Assembly (NCBI GenBank): GCA_016702545.1
Contig: JADJDT010000025.1
Span: 1 to 63,141, forward strand
DNA length: 63,141 bases
Direction of reading: 5' to 3'
DNA from: Pseudomonadota bacterium
Lineage (GTDB): Bacteria; Myxococcota_A; Polyangia; GCA-2747355
The position numbers and the translations under genes are program-made. Below the pieces are notes generated by a model. The model saw only the letters and a list, made by a program, of their open reading frames with translations, was not told the DNA's origin and ran no database searches. This document shows positions 52,279-63,141 of the stretch, one piece after another (the stretch's first letter is position 1; each line of letters starts with the position of its first letter).

Positions 52279-53022
52279 ATGGTGGCTCAGAACTACACGC
52301 GCAAACAAGTCAAACGGCCCGACGAATTCATCACCTTGACGCAGCGCGCGTGGGTGTGGGTCTCCGAGCACACCACCCGCGTGCTGGCGATGCTCGGCGG
52401 CACGGCGTTGATCGTGGCCGCGGCGTGGTCGTGGAACTACTTCACGCTGGGGCGCGCTGAGCGCAGCACCGCACTGCTCTCCAAGGCGCTGGAGGTCGAT
52501 GAGGCAGCTGTCTTGCCGGCCGGCGGCGCGCAGGAAACAGCGGCGGGCAGCGCGCCGCGCTTCAAGACCGACAGCGAGCGACTGACGGCCGCGGAGACGG
52601 CCTATGGCCAGGCCTTCGACGAGGGACATGGCCGGCAGCTGCGGGCGATGGCGTTGCTGATGCGCGCCGGCGTGCGCTACCAGCGCGGGCGCTATCAGGA
52701 GGCGCTGACCGACTACGAGGCGTTTCTGCGCGATGCGGACCAGGAGACGACCCGGCTCTTCGGTGCCGCGGCGACCGAGGGGCTGATGTACTGCTACGAG
52801 GCGCGGCGACAGTGGCCCGAGGCGCTGCGCGCTGCCGCGCGCCTGCCGCGCGAGGGCGATGCGCGCTTCGCGGCGCTCTATCATGAGGGGCGCCTGCTCC
52901 TGGGCAAGGGCGACCGACGGGGCGCCGAGGAGCGTCTGCGGCAGGTCGTGACGGGGGCGAAGTCGCGCTCGCTGGTCGAGCGGGCATCGCAGGCCCTGGC
53001 CGCACTGCGCGACGCCGCCTGA
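52279..53022 (+). CDS. YfgM-like TPR membrane protein
   Basis: About 247 residues from ATG 52279 with GAGGTG upstream. One N-terminal membrane helix (about 36-54: VLAMLGGTALIVAAAWSWNYF) is preceded by a conserved-looking cytosolic start (RPDEFITLTQRAWVWVSEH). The periplasmic part has TPR helices (RYQEALTDYEAFLRDAD, WPEALRAAARLP, DRRGAEERLRQVV). E. coli YfgM (SecYEG ancillary factor) lies next to bamB and der, as here. The stop overlaps the next start as TGATG. Confidence 0.8.
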   Translation: MVAQNYTRKQVKRPDEFITLTQRAWVWVSEHTTRVLAMLGGTALIVAAAWSWNYFTLGRAERSTALLSKALEVDEAAVLPAGGAQETAAGSAPRFKTDSERLTAAETAYGQAFDEGHGRQLRAMALLMRAGVRYQRGRYQEALTDYEAFLRDADQETTRLFGAAATEGLMYCYEARRQWPEALRAAARLPREGDARFAALYHEGRLLLGKGDRRGAEERLRQVVTGAKSRSLVERASQALAALRDAA

Positions 53023-54230
53023 TGTCGGCAGGACGGCTGCGGCAGTCCGTGTCGGCTGCGATACGCGCGCCCGGCTCCGCGCCGCGATCACCGTCTGGGG
53101 CTCTGCCGGCGCTGCTGTCCACCGGTCTGCTGGTGGTGCTGGGCTGTAGCGTTGGCTACCGGACGGATCTCCATGGCCCGCCGCGCCATGCGGGTCAGGC
53201 CGAGTGGCCGGCGCTGCGCGTGGTCTGGGGCAAGCAGCTGGTGCAACGAGAGCTGCTCGGCTACCGGCCCCAGGAGTGGTCCTCTGCGGCCATCGACGAG
53301 CGCGGCACGATCTACGTCGGTTCCAGCGCGCGCCGCCTGTTGGCGCTGGCGTCCGACGGCCACGAGCTCTGGCATCTGGCGACACGGGGGGTGGTCGCCT
53401 CGCGGCCCCTCTACCACGCCGAAACGGGCGCCGTGTACTTCGGGGCCGACGATGGGCAGGTCTACGCCGTGGATGCCCGCAGCGGGCGGCTGCGCTGGAC
53501 CTTTTCCACCGAGGGCACGATCGCCCACGCGCCCGTCTACCACGACGGTGTCTTGCTGTTTACGACCAGCGAGAATCGCGTCTACGGCATCGACGCGCGC
53601 AACGGGCGTTGGCGTTGGCAATACGATCGGGAGCCGGGCGACGGCTTCGGCATGCAGGGTTTTGCCGGCGTCCTGGTGCACGACAACCTCGCCTTTACCG
53701 GGTTCTCGGACGGGATGCTGGTGGCGCTGCGGCCGGGGTCAGGCGCCCTGGTCTGGACGCGCTCGCTCTCCGGCGGCGCCGAGCGCTTCGTCGACGTCGA
53801 CGTTACCCCGGTCGCGGTGGGCGGCGCTGTCGTGGCTGCCAGCCACAGCGGCGGCGTCTACGCGCTGGCCCCGGAGACCGGCGCCGTGCAGTGGCAGCTG
53901 CCGATCGAGGGCGTGGTTGGTCTGACTGCGACCGCGCGCCGCGTCTTCGTCTCGTCGGTAGCGGTGGGTGTCGTGGCCCTGAACGGCCTGGGACGTGAGC
54001 TTTGGCGCCAAGGCCTGCCCTCCGGCGTGCCTGCCGCGGTGCTGGCGCTGGGCCCCTACCTGCTGGTCACGGGCACCGAGACCGGCCTGTTCGTGGTGGC
54101 CGCCGAGAGCGGCGACCTGCTGCAGTACTTCGACCCCGGGCACGGCTTCAGCGCGCCGGCCAGCGCCGGCTCCGGGCTGGTCGTGGTGCTGAGCAACCTC
54201 GGTCGGCTCTACGCGCTGGATTTCACCTGA
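53022..54230 (+). CDS. BamB-like PQQ beta-propeller lipoprotein
   Basis: 402 residues. An N-region is followed by a lipoprotein signal ending LVVLGCSVGYR. The mature domain has repeated propeller blades of the PQQ type: AAIDERGTIYVGSSARRLLALASDG, GAVYFGADDGQVYAVDARSGRLRWTF, LLFTTSENRVYGIDARNGRWRW, VVAASHSGGVYALAPETGAVQW. BamB is a lipoprotein of the outer-membrane protein assembly complex. Translationally coupled to the YfgM-like gene by a one-base overlap. Confidence 0.85.
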   Translation: MSAGRLRQSVSAAIRAPGSAPRSPSGALPALLSTGLLVVLGCSVGYRTDLHGPPRHAGQAEWPALRVVWGKQLVQRELLGYRPQEWSSAAIDERGTIYVGSSARRLLALASDGHELWHLATRGVVASRPLYHAETGAVYFGADDGQVYAVDARSGRLRWTFSTEGTIAHAPVYHDGVLLFTTSENRVYGIDARNGRWRWQYDREPGDGFGMQGFAGVLVHDNLAFTGFSDGMLVALRPGSGALVWTRSLSGGAERFVDVDVTPVAVGGAVVAASHSGGVYALAPETGAVQWQLPIEGVVGLTATARRVFVSSVAVGVVALNGLGRELWRQGLPSGVPAAVLALGPYLLVTGTETGLFVVAAESGDLLQYFDPGHGFSAPASAGSGLVVVLSNLGRLYALDFT

Positions 54231-54252
54231 GCGCGCAGGCATGATCTAGCCC

Positions 54253-57537
<3,285 letters not shown>

Positions 57538-57606
57538 AGCGCACAAAAGACTGCGCCCGGTCTGGCGCGGTCACGGTGCTCGCCGCAGGCTCTGCATGCG
57601 CGAGGA

Positions 57607-59013
<1,407 letters not shown>

Positions 59014-59179
59014 TTGGTGCGACCCGCAGCGGCCGGCAGCGACGCGACGCCCGGGGCGCTGGTCGAGAGGGATCGGGCGAGCAGGTTTGGTGAGGGGAGC
59101 TGAGGACGCAGCTCGACGTTACCGTCGCGATCGAAGTTAACATAATACACATTATCGGCCATTGACGAATGCATTCAGG

Positions 59180-59209
59180 TTGACGCTCCAAAGCGCGCCA
59201 CGACATACT
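59180..59209 (+). promoter_or_regulatory. Putative promoter upstream of the tRNA-Arg-like gene
   Basis: TTGACG at 59180-59185 and CATACT at 59204-59209 are 18 bases apart. The tRNA-like sequence begins 34 bases later. Just upstream, at 59133-59156, is an AT-rich patch with ATAAT...ATTAT that may belong to the divergent activator gene's promoter. Confidence 0.4.
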
Positions 59210-59243
59210 GCCGCGGTCCGGTCAGCCACGCTGGTTGTGGCGC

Positions 59244-59320
59244 GCCCTCGTAGCTCAGCTGGATAGAGCGACGGTTTCCTAAACCGTAGGTCACACGTTC
59301 AACGTCGTGTCGCACGCCAG
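59244..59320 (+). tRNA. tRNA-Arg (anticodon CCT)-like, degenerate 3' half
   Basis: The D stem GCTC/GAGC and anticodon stem ACGGT/ACCGT with loop TTCCTAA (anticodon CCT) are perfect, and a promoter stands upstream. The T stem ACACG/CGTGT encloses eight bases (TTCAACGT) instead of seven. The acceptor arms GCCCTCG and CGCACGC match in only four of seven pairs. No CCA follows. It may be a pseudogene, a tRNA recombined at its 3' end, or an assembly error. An 18-bp tandem array starts five bases further on. Confidence 0.55.
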
Positions 59321-59324
59321 TCGT

Positions 59325-59456
59325 ATCAGGCACCAGGCGTATCAGGCGCCGGGTCATCAGGCGCACGGGTCGCATCAGGCGCACGGGTCGCATCAGGCGC
59401 ACGGAGCGTATCAGGCGCACGGAGCGTATCAGGCGCACGGAGCGTATCAGGCGCAC
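59325..59456. repeat. 18-bp tandem array between the tRNA-like gene and the glycosyltransferase
   Basis: About seven units of ATCAGGCGCACGGAGCGT or ATCAGGCGCACGGGTCGC are seen. Clean units begin at 59356, 59374, 59392, 59410 and 59428, with shorter, decayed units before (59325-59355). The frame of the downstream glycosyltransferase is open through the array and would encode SGARSV repeats. Confidence 0.9.
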
Positions 59457-59479
59457 CGCGAGCGTGGCGGGCCGCGCTC

Positions 59480-60988
59480 GTGGCGCTGATCGCCGTGCAG
59501 ACGGTGGGCCGCACGCTGGTGGCAGCGCACACCGGGCTCGGCGACGTCGAGGCCTACTACTGGACCTGGTCGCAGGCGCTGGCCGGTGGCTACCTCGACC
59601 ACGGGCCGGTGGTCGCCGTGTTGATTCGTGCGGGCACCGCGTTGGGCGGCGATCGCGCCTGGATCGTGCGGCTGCCCTTCATCCTCTGCTCGGCGGCAAC
59701 GCTGGCCGTGGCTGCCGTCGTGGCGCGTCGGATGGCGAGCGGCGTGGCGGGCGCGTCGCTGCTGGCCTGCGGCGCGGTCCTGGCGATGCCGATGTTCACG
59801 CTCGCGGGCGGCGCCGCCAACCCCGACGTGCCGCTGGGCCTGTGGACGGTGCTGCTCTTGGCCTTGCTCGTCGGGCGGCCCCTCGGTGTGCGACGGGCCA
59901 TGTGTGCCGGCCTGCTGGTGGGCCTGGCGATCAGCACCAAATTGCTGGGCCTGCTGCTCGCGCCCTGGGTGCTGCGGCGCGCTTGGATCGCCGCGCGGCG
60001 CTGGCCCACGCTGGCGGCAACCGTCTCGGGAATGCTGCTGGGTGCGCTGCCGCCGCTGGTCTGGAACGCCACGCATGGCTGGGTCAGCCTGCGCTACCAC
60101 TTCGTGCTGCGCCACAGTCGTCCGGCGGGACCGAGCTGGGAGAATGCGGCCAAGTTGATCGCCGGGCAGCTGGGCTACGTGTCGCCCTTCGTGCTGGTCG
60201 CTCTGCTGCTGCTCGCCGTCGCGCTGTGGCGCGAGCGAGCGTCGGTCGAGGCGATCGACCCGGCGGCAGACGTGCTCTGGGCCGCGCTGCCCGCGCTGAT
60301 CGGGGGTTGGGCGCTGATCCTCCTGATCCCCAGCGCCGAGCCGCACTGGCCGGCCTTCGGCTACCTGCCGCTGGCGTGTGCGCTCGGCCGCGTCTGGCCG
60401 CAGTGGCACGCGGCGCGACCGCGCGCCCTGCGGCGGTGGACGGGCGCGGCGCTGGCCTGGTCCGCGCTGATCGCCCTGGTCCTGCACCTGCATGTGCTGA
60501 CCGACCTCGGCGTGCGCACGATGCCTTCGGCCTACGTGGCACGCTACGACCTCAGCAACGAGCTGCGCGGTTGGCCCGCGGTCGCGGAGGCGGTGGCGGT
60601 GGCGCTGAGACGCGGGTCCGCGGCTCGGCCGGGGCGGACGGTGCTGGTGGCTGGCTGCCACTACACGAGCTGTGCGCAGCTGCGGTTTGCCGCCACCGGT
60701 CGGTTTCCGGTCGTCTGCCCGTCGCCGCGCCTCGATCAGTTCGACCTCGCCGGCGACGGGGACGGCTCGCGCCGACGAGGGGTCGATCTGCTCTACGTCG
60801 AGGACGAGCGCTTCCCCTACCCGGCCGCCACGCTCTATCGCTGCGCCGGGATCGTGGCCGAGGACGCGGTCGAGATCCGCCGCGCCGGCCGCAAAGTGCG
60901 CCGATTCGCCCTGCAGTGGTGCTTGGGCTTTGCCGGGCTCAAGGCCCAGCACTGGCCGCCGCGCCCTGACACACTGGCCGTGCGTTGA
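59480..60988 (+). CDS. Membrane glycosyltransferase of the GT39/PMT-ArnT type
   Basis: 502 residues from GTG 59480. The N-terminal lumenal loop has DVEAYYWTWSQALAGGYLDHGPVVA, the acidic DE/DxEAYYW motif of C-type, polyprenyl-phosphate-dependent glycosyltransferases. About ten membrane helices follow, with ANPDVPLGLWTVLLL and LLVGLAISTKLLGLLLAPWVL (the K in STKLLGLLL is a family landmark). A C-terminal soluble region (about 370-500) with several Cys (VLVAGCHYTSCAQLRF, VVCPSP) ends the protein. It probably transfers a sugar to lipid A or an envelope glycan. Confidence 0.85.
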   Translation: MALIAVQTVGRTLVAAHTGLGDVEAYYWTWSQALAGGYLDHGPVVAVLIRAGTALGGDRAWIVRLPFILCSAATLAVAAVVARRMASGVAGASLLACGAVLAMPMFTLAGGAANPDVPLGLWTVLLLALLVGRPLGVRRAMCAGLLVGLAISTKLLGLLLAPWVLRRAWIAARRWPTLAATVSGMLLGALPPLVWNATHGWVSLRYHFVLRHSRPAGPSWENAAKLIAGQLGYVSPFVLVALLLLAVALWRERASVEAIDPAADVLWAALPALIGGWALILLIPSAEPHWPAFGYLPLACALGRVWPQWHAARPRALRRWTGAALAWSALIALVLHLHVLTDLGVRTMPSAYVARYDLSNELRGWPAVAEAVAVALRRGSAARPGRTVLVAGCHYTSCAQLRFAATGRFPVVCPSPRLDQFDLAGDGDGSRRRGVDLLYVEDERFPYPAATLYRCAGIVAEDAVEIRRAGRKVRRFALQWCLGFAGLKAQHWPPRPDTLAVR

Positions 60989-61014
60989 CAGGCCGCGAGA
61001 GCAGCCCCTATATT
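60985..61014 (+). promoter_or_regulatory. Sigma-70-type promoter of the DUF507 gene
   Basis: TTGACA at 60985-60990 and TATATT at 61009-61014 are separated by 18 bases. The start is predicted near 61021, about 23 bases before ATG 61044. The -35 box overlaps the stop of the glycosyltransferase gene. Confidence 0.8.
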
Positions 61015-61043
61015 CGCGCCGCCATTTTGCGACGGGCCCCCCA

Positions 61044-61562
61044 ATGAAGCTTTTCAAAGCCAAGATCCCTGTGATCGCTCGTGACCTCCTCGACCAGTTG
61101 ACGGCCGACCACGACCTCGAGCTCAACGACCGGCAGGAGGCCGAGCTCGACATCCAGAGCGTGCTCAACGAGTACCTGCGCCTGGAGCGCGACCTGACCG
61201 ACCGGGCCAAGGACATGCTGGAGGCGCGCAGCCTCTCGTTCGGGCAGTTCGGCCGCGTCAAGCGCACGCTCGCCGAGCAGAGCGGCGTCGGCAGCGGTGA
61301 CGAGCCGATCGTCTGGATGTGCAATCAGATCCTCGAGACCTTCATGCAGTCCCCCGCGGTCGACGAGGTCTTTCGCGAGGACAGCGAGCTGCGGAGCAAG
61401 ATGAAGGTCATCATCCGGCGCCACATGCTCGTCGACGAGGAGCTCGACCAGGAGGTGCGCGATCGCATCAAGAACCTCCAGGAGGGCGGCGCGAGCTGGG
61501 ACGTCGAGTACGCGCGGGTGATGGATCAGATCCGTCACAAGCGCGGGTTGGACAAGGCCTAG
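61044..61562 (+). CDS. DUF507-family protein
   Basis: 172 residues. MKLFKAKIPVIARDLLDQL, the acidic-helical middle (LDIQSVLNEYLRLERDLTDRAKDMLE) and the C-terminal MLVDEELDQEVRDRIKNLQEGGASWDVEY match the DUF507 family, known from deltaproteobacteria and Aquificae, where function is unknown. It looks soluble and mainly helical. Its own promoter is strong. The following gene begins directly at its stop (TAGGTG). Confidence 0.88.
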   Translation: MKLFKAKIPVIARDLLDQLTADHDLELNDRQEAELDIQSVLNEYLRLERDLTDRAKDMLEARSLSFGQFGRVKRTLAEQSGVGSGDEPIVWMCNQILETFMQSPAVDEVFREDSELRSKMKVIIRRHMLVDEELDQEVRDRIKNLQEGGASWDVEYARVMDQIRHKRGLDKA

Positions 61563-63141
61563 GTGCCACGCGGCCGGAGCCTGGCGCGGCACCGCGCTCG
61601 GCCCGCCGCCGGCCAGCAGATCGAGGCGATCGCGGAGCTGCTCGCGAACGCCGGCGCGCCCGCGCCTGACGCCGCGCGCACCGTGCTGGCCTTGCTGGGT
61701 GCCGAGGCCGGCATCTGGACGCCCGCGTGGCGCCTCGACCTCGACCTCGACCTCGACCGTCCACGTCCAGCGCCGAGCGTGCCGCCCTCTGCGCACGCCA
61801 AGGTTCCGCCACCGGCAGACCCCGCCACGGGATCGGGTCGCGTGGTCATCGTGGCCGAGCGGCGCGACGTGGGGCGACTACTCGGGCAGCTGGCACGGGC
61901 GCGTGCCGTGCCGCTGGCGGCGGTGATCGCGGCGCCGGCGCCAGCCTGGCGCGCCATCCTGGCTGGACTGGGTCGGAGCGCGGCGCCGCCGATCGTCCTG
62001 CTGGCCGCCGAGACCCGCCTCTCGCCGGCCGCGGTGGCGAACCAGCTCGCAGCGACCCCGTGCCGGGTCGTGGTGCTGCTGGCGGGTGCGGCCCGCAAAC
62101 TGCGCTGGCCGCGGTCACTGCCCTACCGGCCGAGCGTCGCCGACCTCCCGGCCGCGAGCTGGCTCGAGGCCTGCGGCTGGCCTGTCTTCCAGACCCCCCA
62201 GGAGGCCGTGGGCGCGGCCCGCCTGCTGGCCGCCGGCGTGGAGCCGCGCGGCGCCTGCCCACGCCTGCTGACCGCGGGTGGGAAGCTGGCCGGGTTGCTG
62301 GCGGAGACCCTGAGCGCGGCGGGGGTGCCGACCGCCGGCGAAGAGCGGCCGGCGCGTGCGATCGGCTCGCCTCGGGCGCGTCGCGGCGCAGCGACGGCGG
62401 ATCGGCTTGGCGTGGAGTCCGAGGGCGCGGCGCCGCTCCGCCTCGCGGCCGGCCCAGATCCGGCGGCGCCCGGCCGCCGCACGCTGGTGCTCCGCATCGA
62501 TCCCCGAGCGACGCACTGGAGCAGGGCGCTCCCGGGACCTTGCATGTCGATCTCGCCGACCTACGAGCCCTCGGAGGGCTGCTCCGCGTGGCGGGGTTGA
62601 CCGCGCCGCGCCAGGACCCGCCGGCCGCGCCGCCGGCCCGGCGCCGCAGCGGCCGCGCGCTGCCCTCCCCTGCCCCGGCGCGTGCCGCGGAGGCCGCCGC
62701 CCGGGTCAGGGAGCTGCGTTGGTCGCAGGGTCCACGGCTCGGGGACCTGGCCACGAAGGAGCTCCTGGGCGGCTTCGGCCTCGCTGCGCCACCGGAACGC
62801 GTTGTGCGGTCGGCCTCGGCAGCCGCGCTGGCGGGCGATGGGGGCCCGGCCACGGTGCGGGTGCTGGCCAGCGGCCCGACGCCGCCCCTCGCCTGGGGGG
62901 GCGAACGTGGCAACGTCGTCTCCGCCCCCCAAGCGCGGCAGGCCTTCCGCGACGTCGTGGCCGCATGTGGGCGCCATTGGCCGCGGGCGACCATCACCGG
63001 CGTGCTGGTCAGTCGCGTGCCGCCGCTGCTCGCTGAGAGGCTGGCCGGCGGGCTGATCCGCCTGGGGGCCGAGAGCATGATCTACCTGCGCTGGATCGAC
63101 GAGGCACGGCCCCGGAGTCCCTGGGTTCTGGCGCGCTTCCC
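61563..63141 (+). CDS. Acyl-CoA synthetase (ADP-forming)-like ATP-grasp protein, frameshifted and cut by the window
   Basis: From GTG 61563 the protein has a CoA-ligase-like alpha/beta region (GRVVIVAERRDVGRLLGQLARA, GWPVFQTPQEAVGAARLLAAGVEP, LLTAGGKLAGLLAETLSAAGVPT), similar in layout to the flavodoxin-like domains of NDP-forming acyl-CoA synthetases. This frame ends at 62600 in low-complexity residues. A frame shifted by one base near 62505-62513 reads DALEQGAPGTLHVDLADLRALGG. It is open to the window end, with ATKELLGGFGLAAPP and GLIRLGAESMIYLRWIDEARP, as in ATP-grasp_5 domains. Most simply one base is missing. Homology is tentative. Confidence 0.55.

Noticed and set aside
59325..59456. 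The 18-bp repeats as a CRISPR array
   Set aside because: Units are directly adjacent with no unique spacers; no cas genes are nearby.
59447..61324. 625-codon minus-strand frame opposite the glycosyltransferase
   Set aside because: Arg/Gln/His-rich, no domain; the plus-strand membrane protein is clearly the real gene.

Overview
This is a very GC-rich window (roughly 70 percent G+C by eye). The gene types point to a myxobacteria-like lineage (Myxococcota or a related deltaproteobacterial group). There are five Hanks-type Ser/Thr kinase-family genes with zinc-ribbon, PEGA, ATPase or TPR modules, two FHA-containing sigma-54 activators, many lipoproteins, and conserved housekeeping clusters. This placement comes from gene content only; there is no rRNA here.

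Layout. 1-7.4 kb: a 5'-cut lipoprotein, an unknown gene, two tandem paralogous lipoproteins built of putative-Ig (He_PIG-like) repeats, and a TonB-receptor remnant. 7.4-13 kb: an anchored alpha/alpha-toroid protein and two PEGA kinases, the second frameshifted. 13-23.6 kb, minus strand: a DEAD-box helicase, then a coupled operon running kinase > TPR protein > FHA/GAF sigma-54 activator > two lipoproteins. 23.6-30.1 kb: tRNA-Val, thrS, rpmI, rplT, ihfA, merR, tRNA-Pro with a clear promoter and terminator, then surE-pcm-nlpD. 30.2-39.3 kb: an HGSNAT-like membrane protein of lower GC, an MrfA/MrfB (YprA/YprB) DNA-repair pair, then yicC-gmk-rel. 39.3-46.3 kb: tandem arrays, a 55-codon gene, a pseudokinase, a KOW protein, tmk with a non-canonical P-loop, a frameshifted HEAT lipoprotein, and PilZ. 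46.5-57.5 kb: gamma-carbonic anhydrase, HEAT and HAMP-like proteins, der-era, a frameshifted beta-barrel gene, yfgM-bamB-like genes, and a giant kinase-ATPase-TPR protein. 57.6-63.1 kb: an FHA sigma-54 activator, a degenerate tRNA-Arg beside an 18-bp tandem array, a GT39-like glycosyltransferase, a DUF507 gene and a frameshifted acyl-CoA-synthetase/ATP-grasp gene that runs off the window.

The most unusual thing here is a family of 149-167 bp palindromic elements, present in four copies (10556-10711, 21455-21621, 29247-29395, 45810-45958). Each copy has its own matched terminal inverted repeats. All share a central core: a TAC/GTA mini-hairpin flanked by GCGTTGC and GCGCCTTGC. On one strand this core reads as a related peptide (QGA...WY...QR). 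Two copies sit in frame inside genes, and two abut TGA stop codons. They resemble in concept the in-frame Rickettsia palindromic elements, but I do not recognise the sequence.

Tandem duplications at gene edges are also widespread: duplicated Shine-Dalgarno blocks before thrS and ihfA, UACG-loop hairpins after a kinase, and 15- and 24-bp arrays after rel. Four genes carry what look like single-base deletions, so uncorrected sequence errors are a real possibility.
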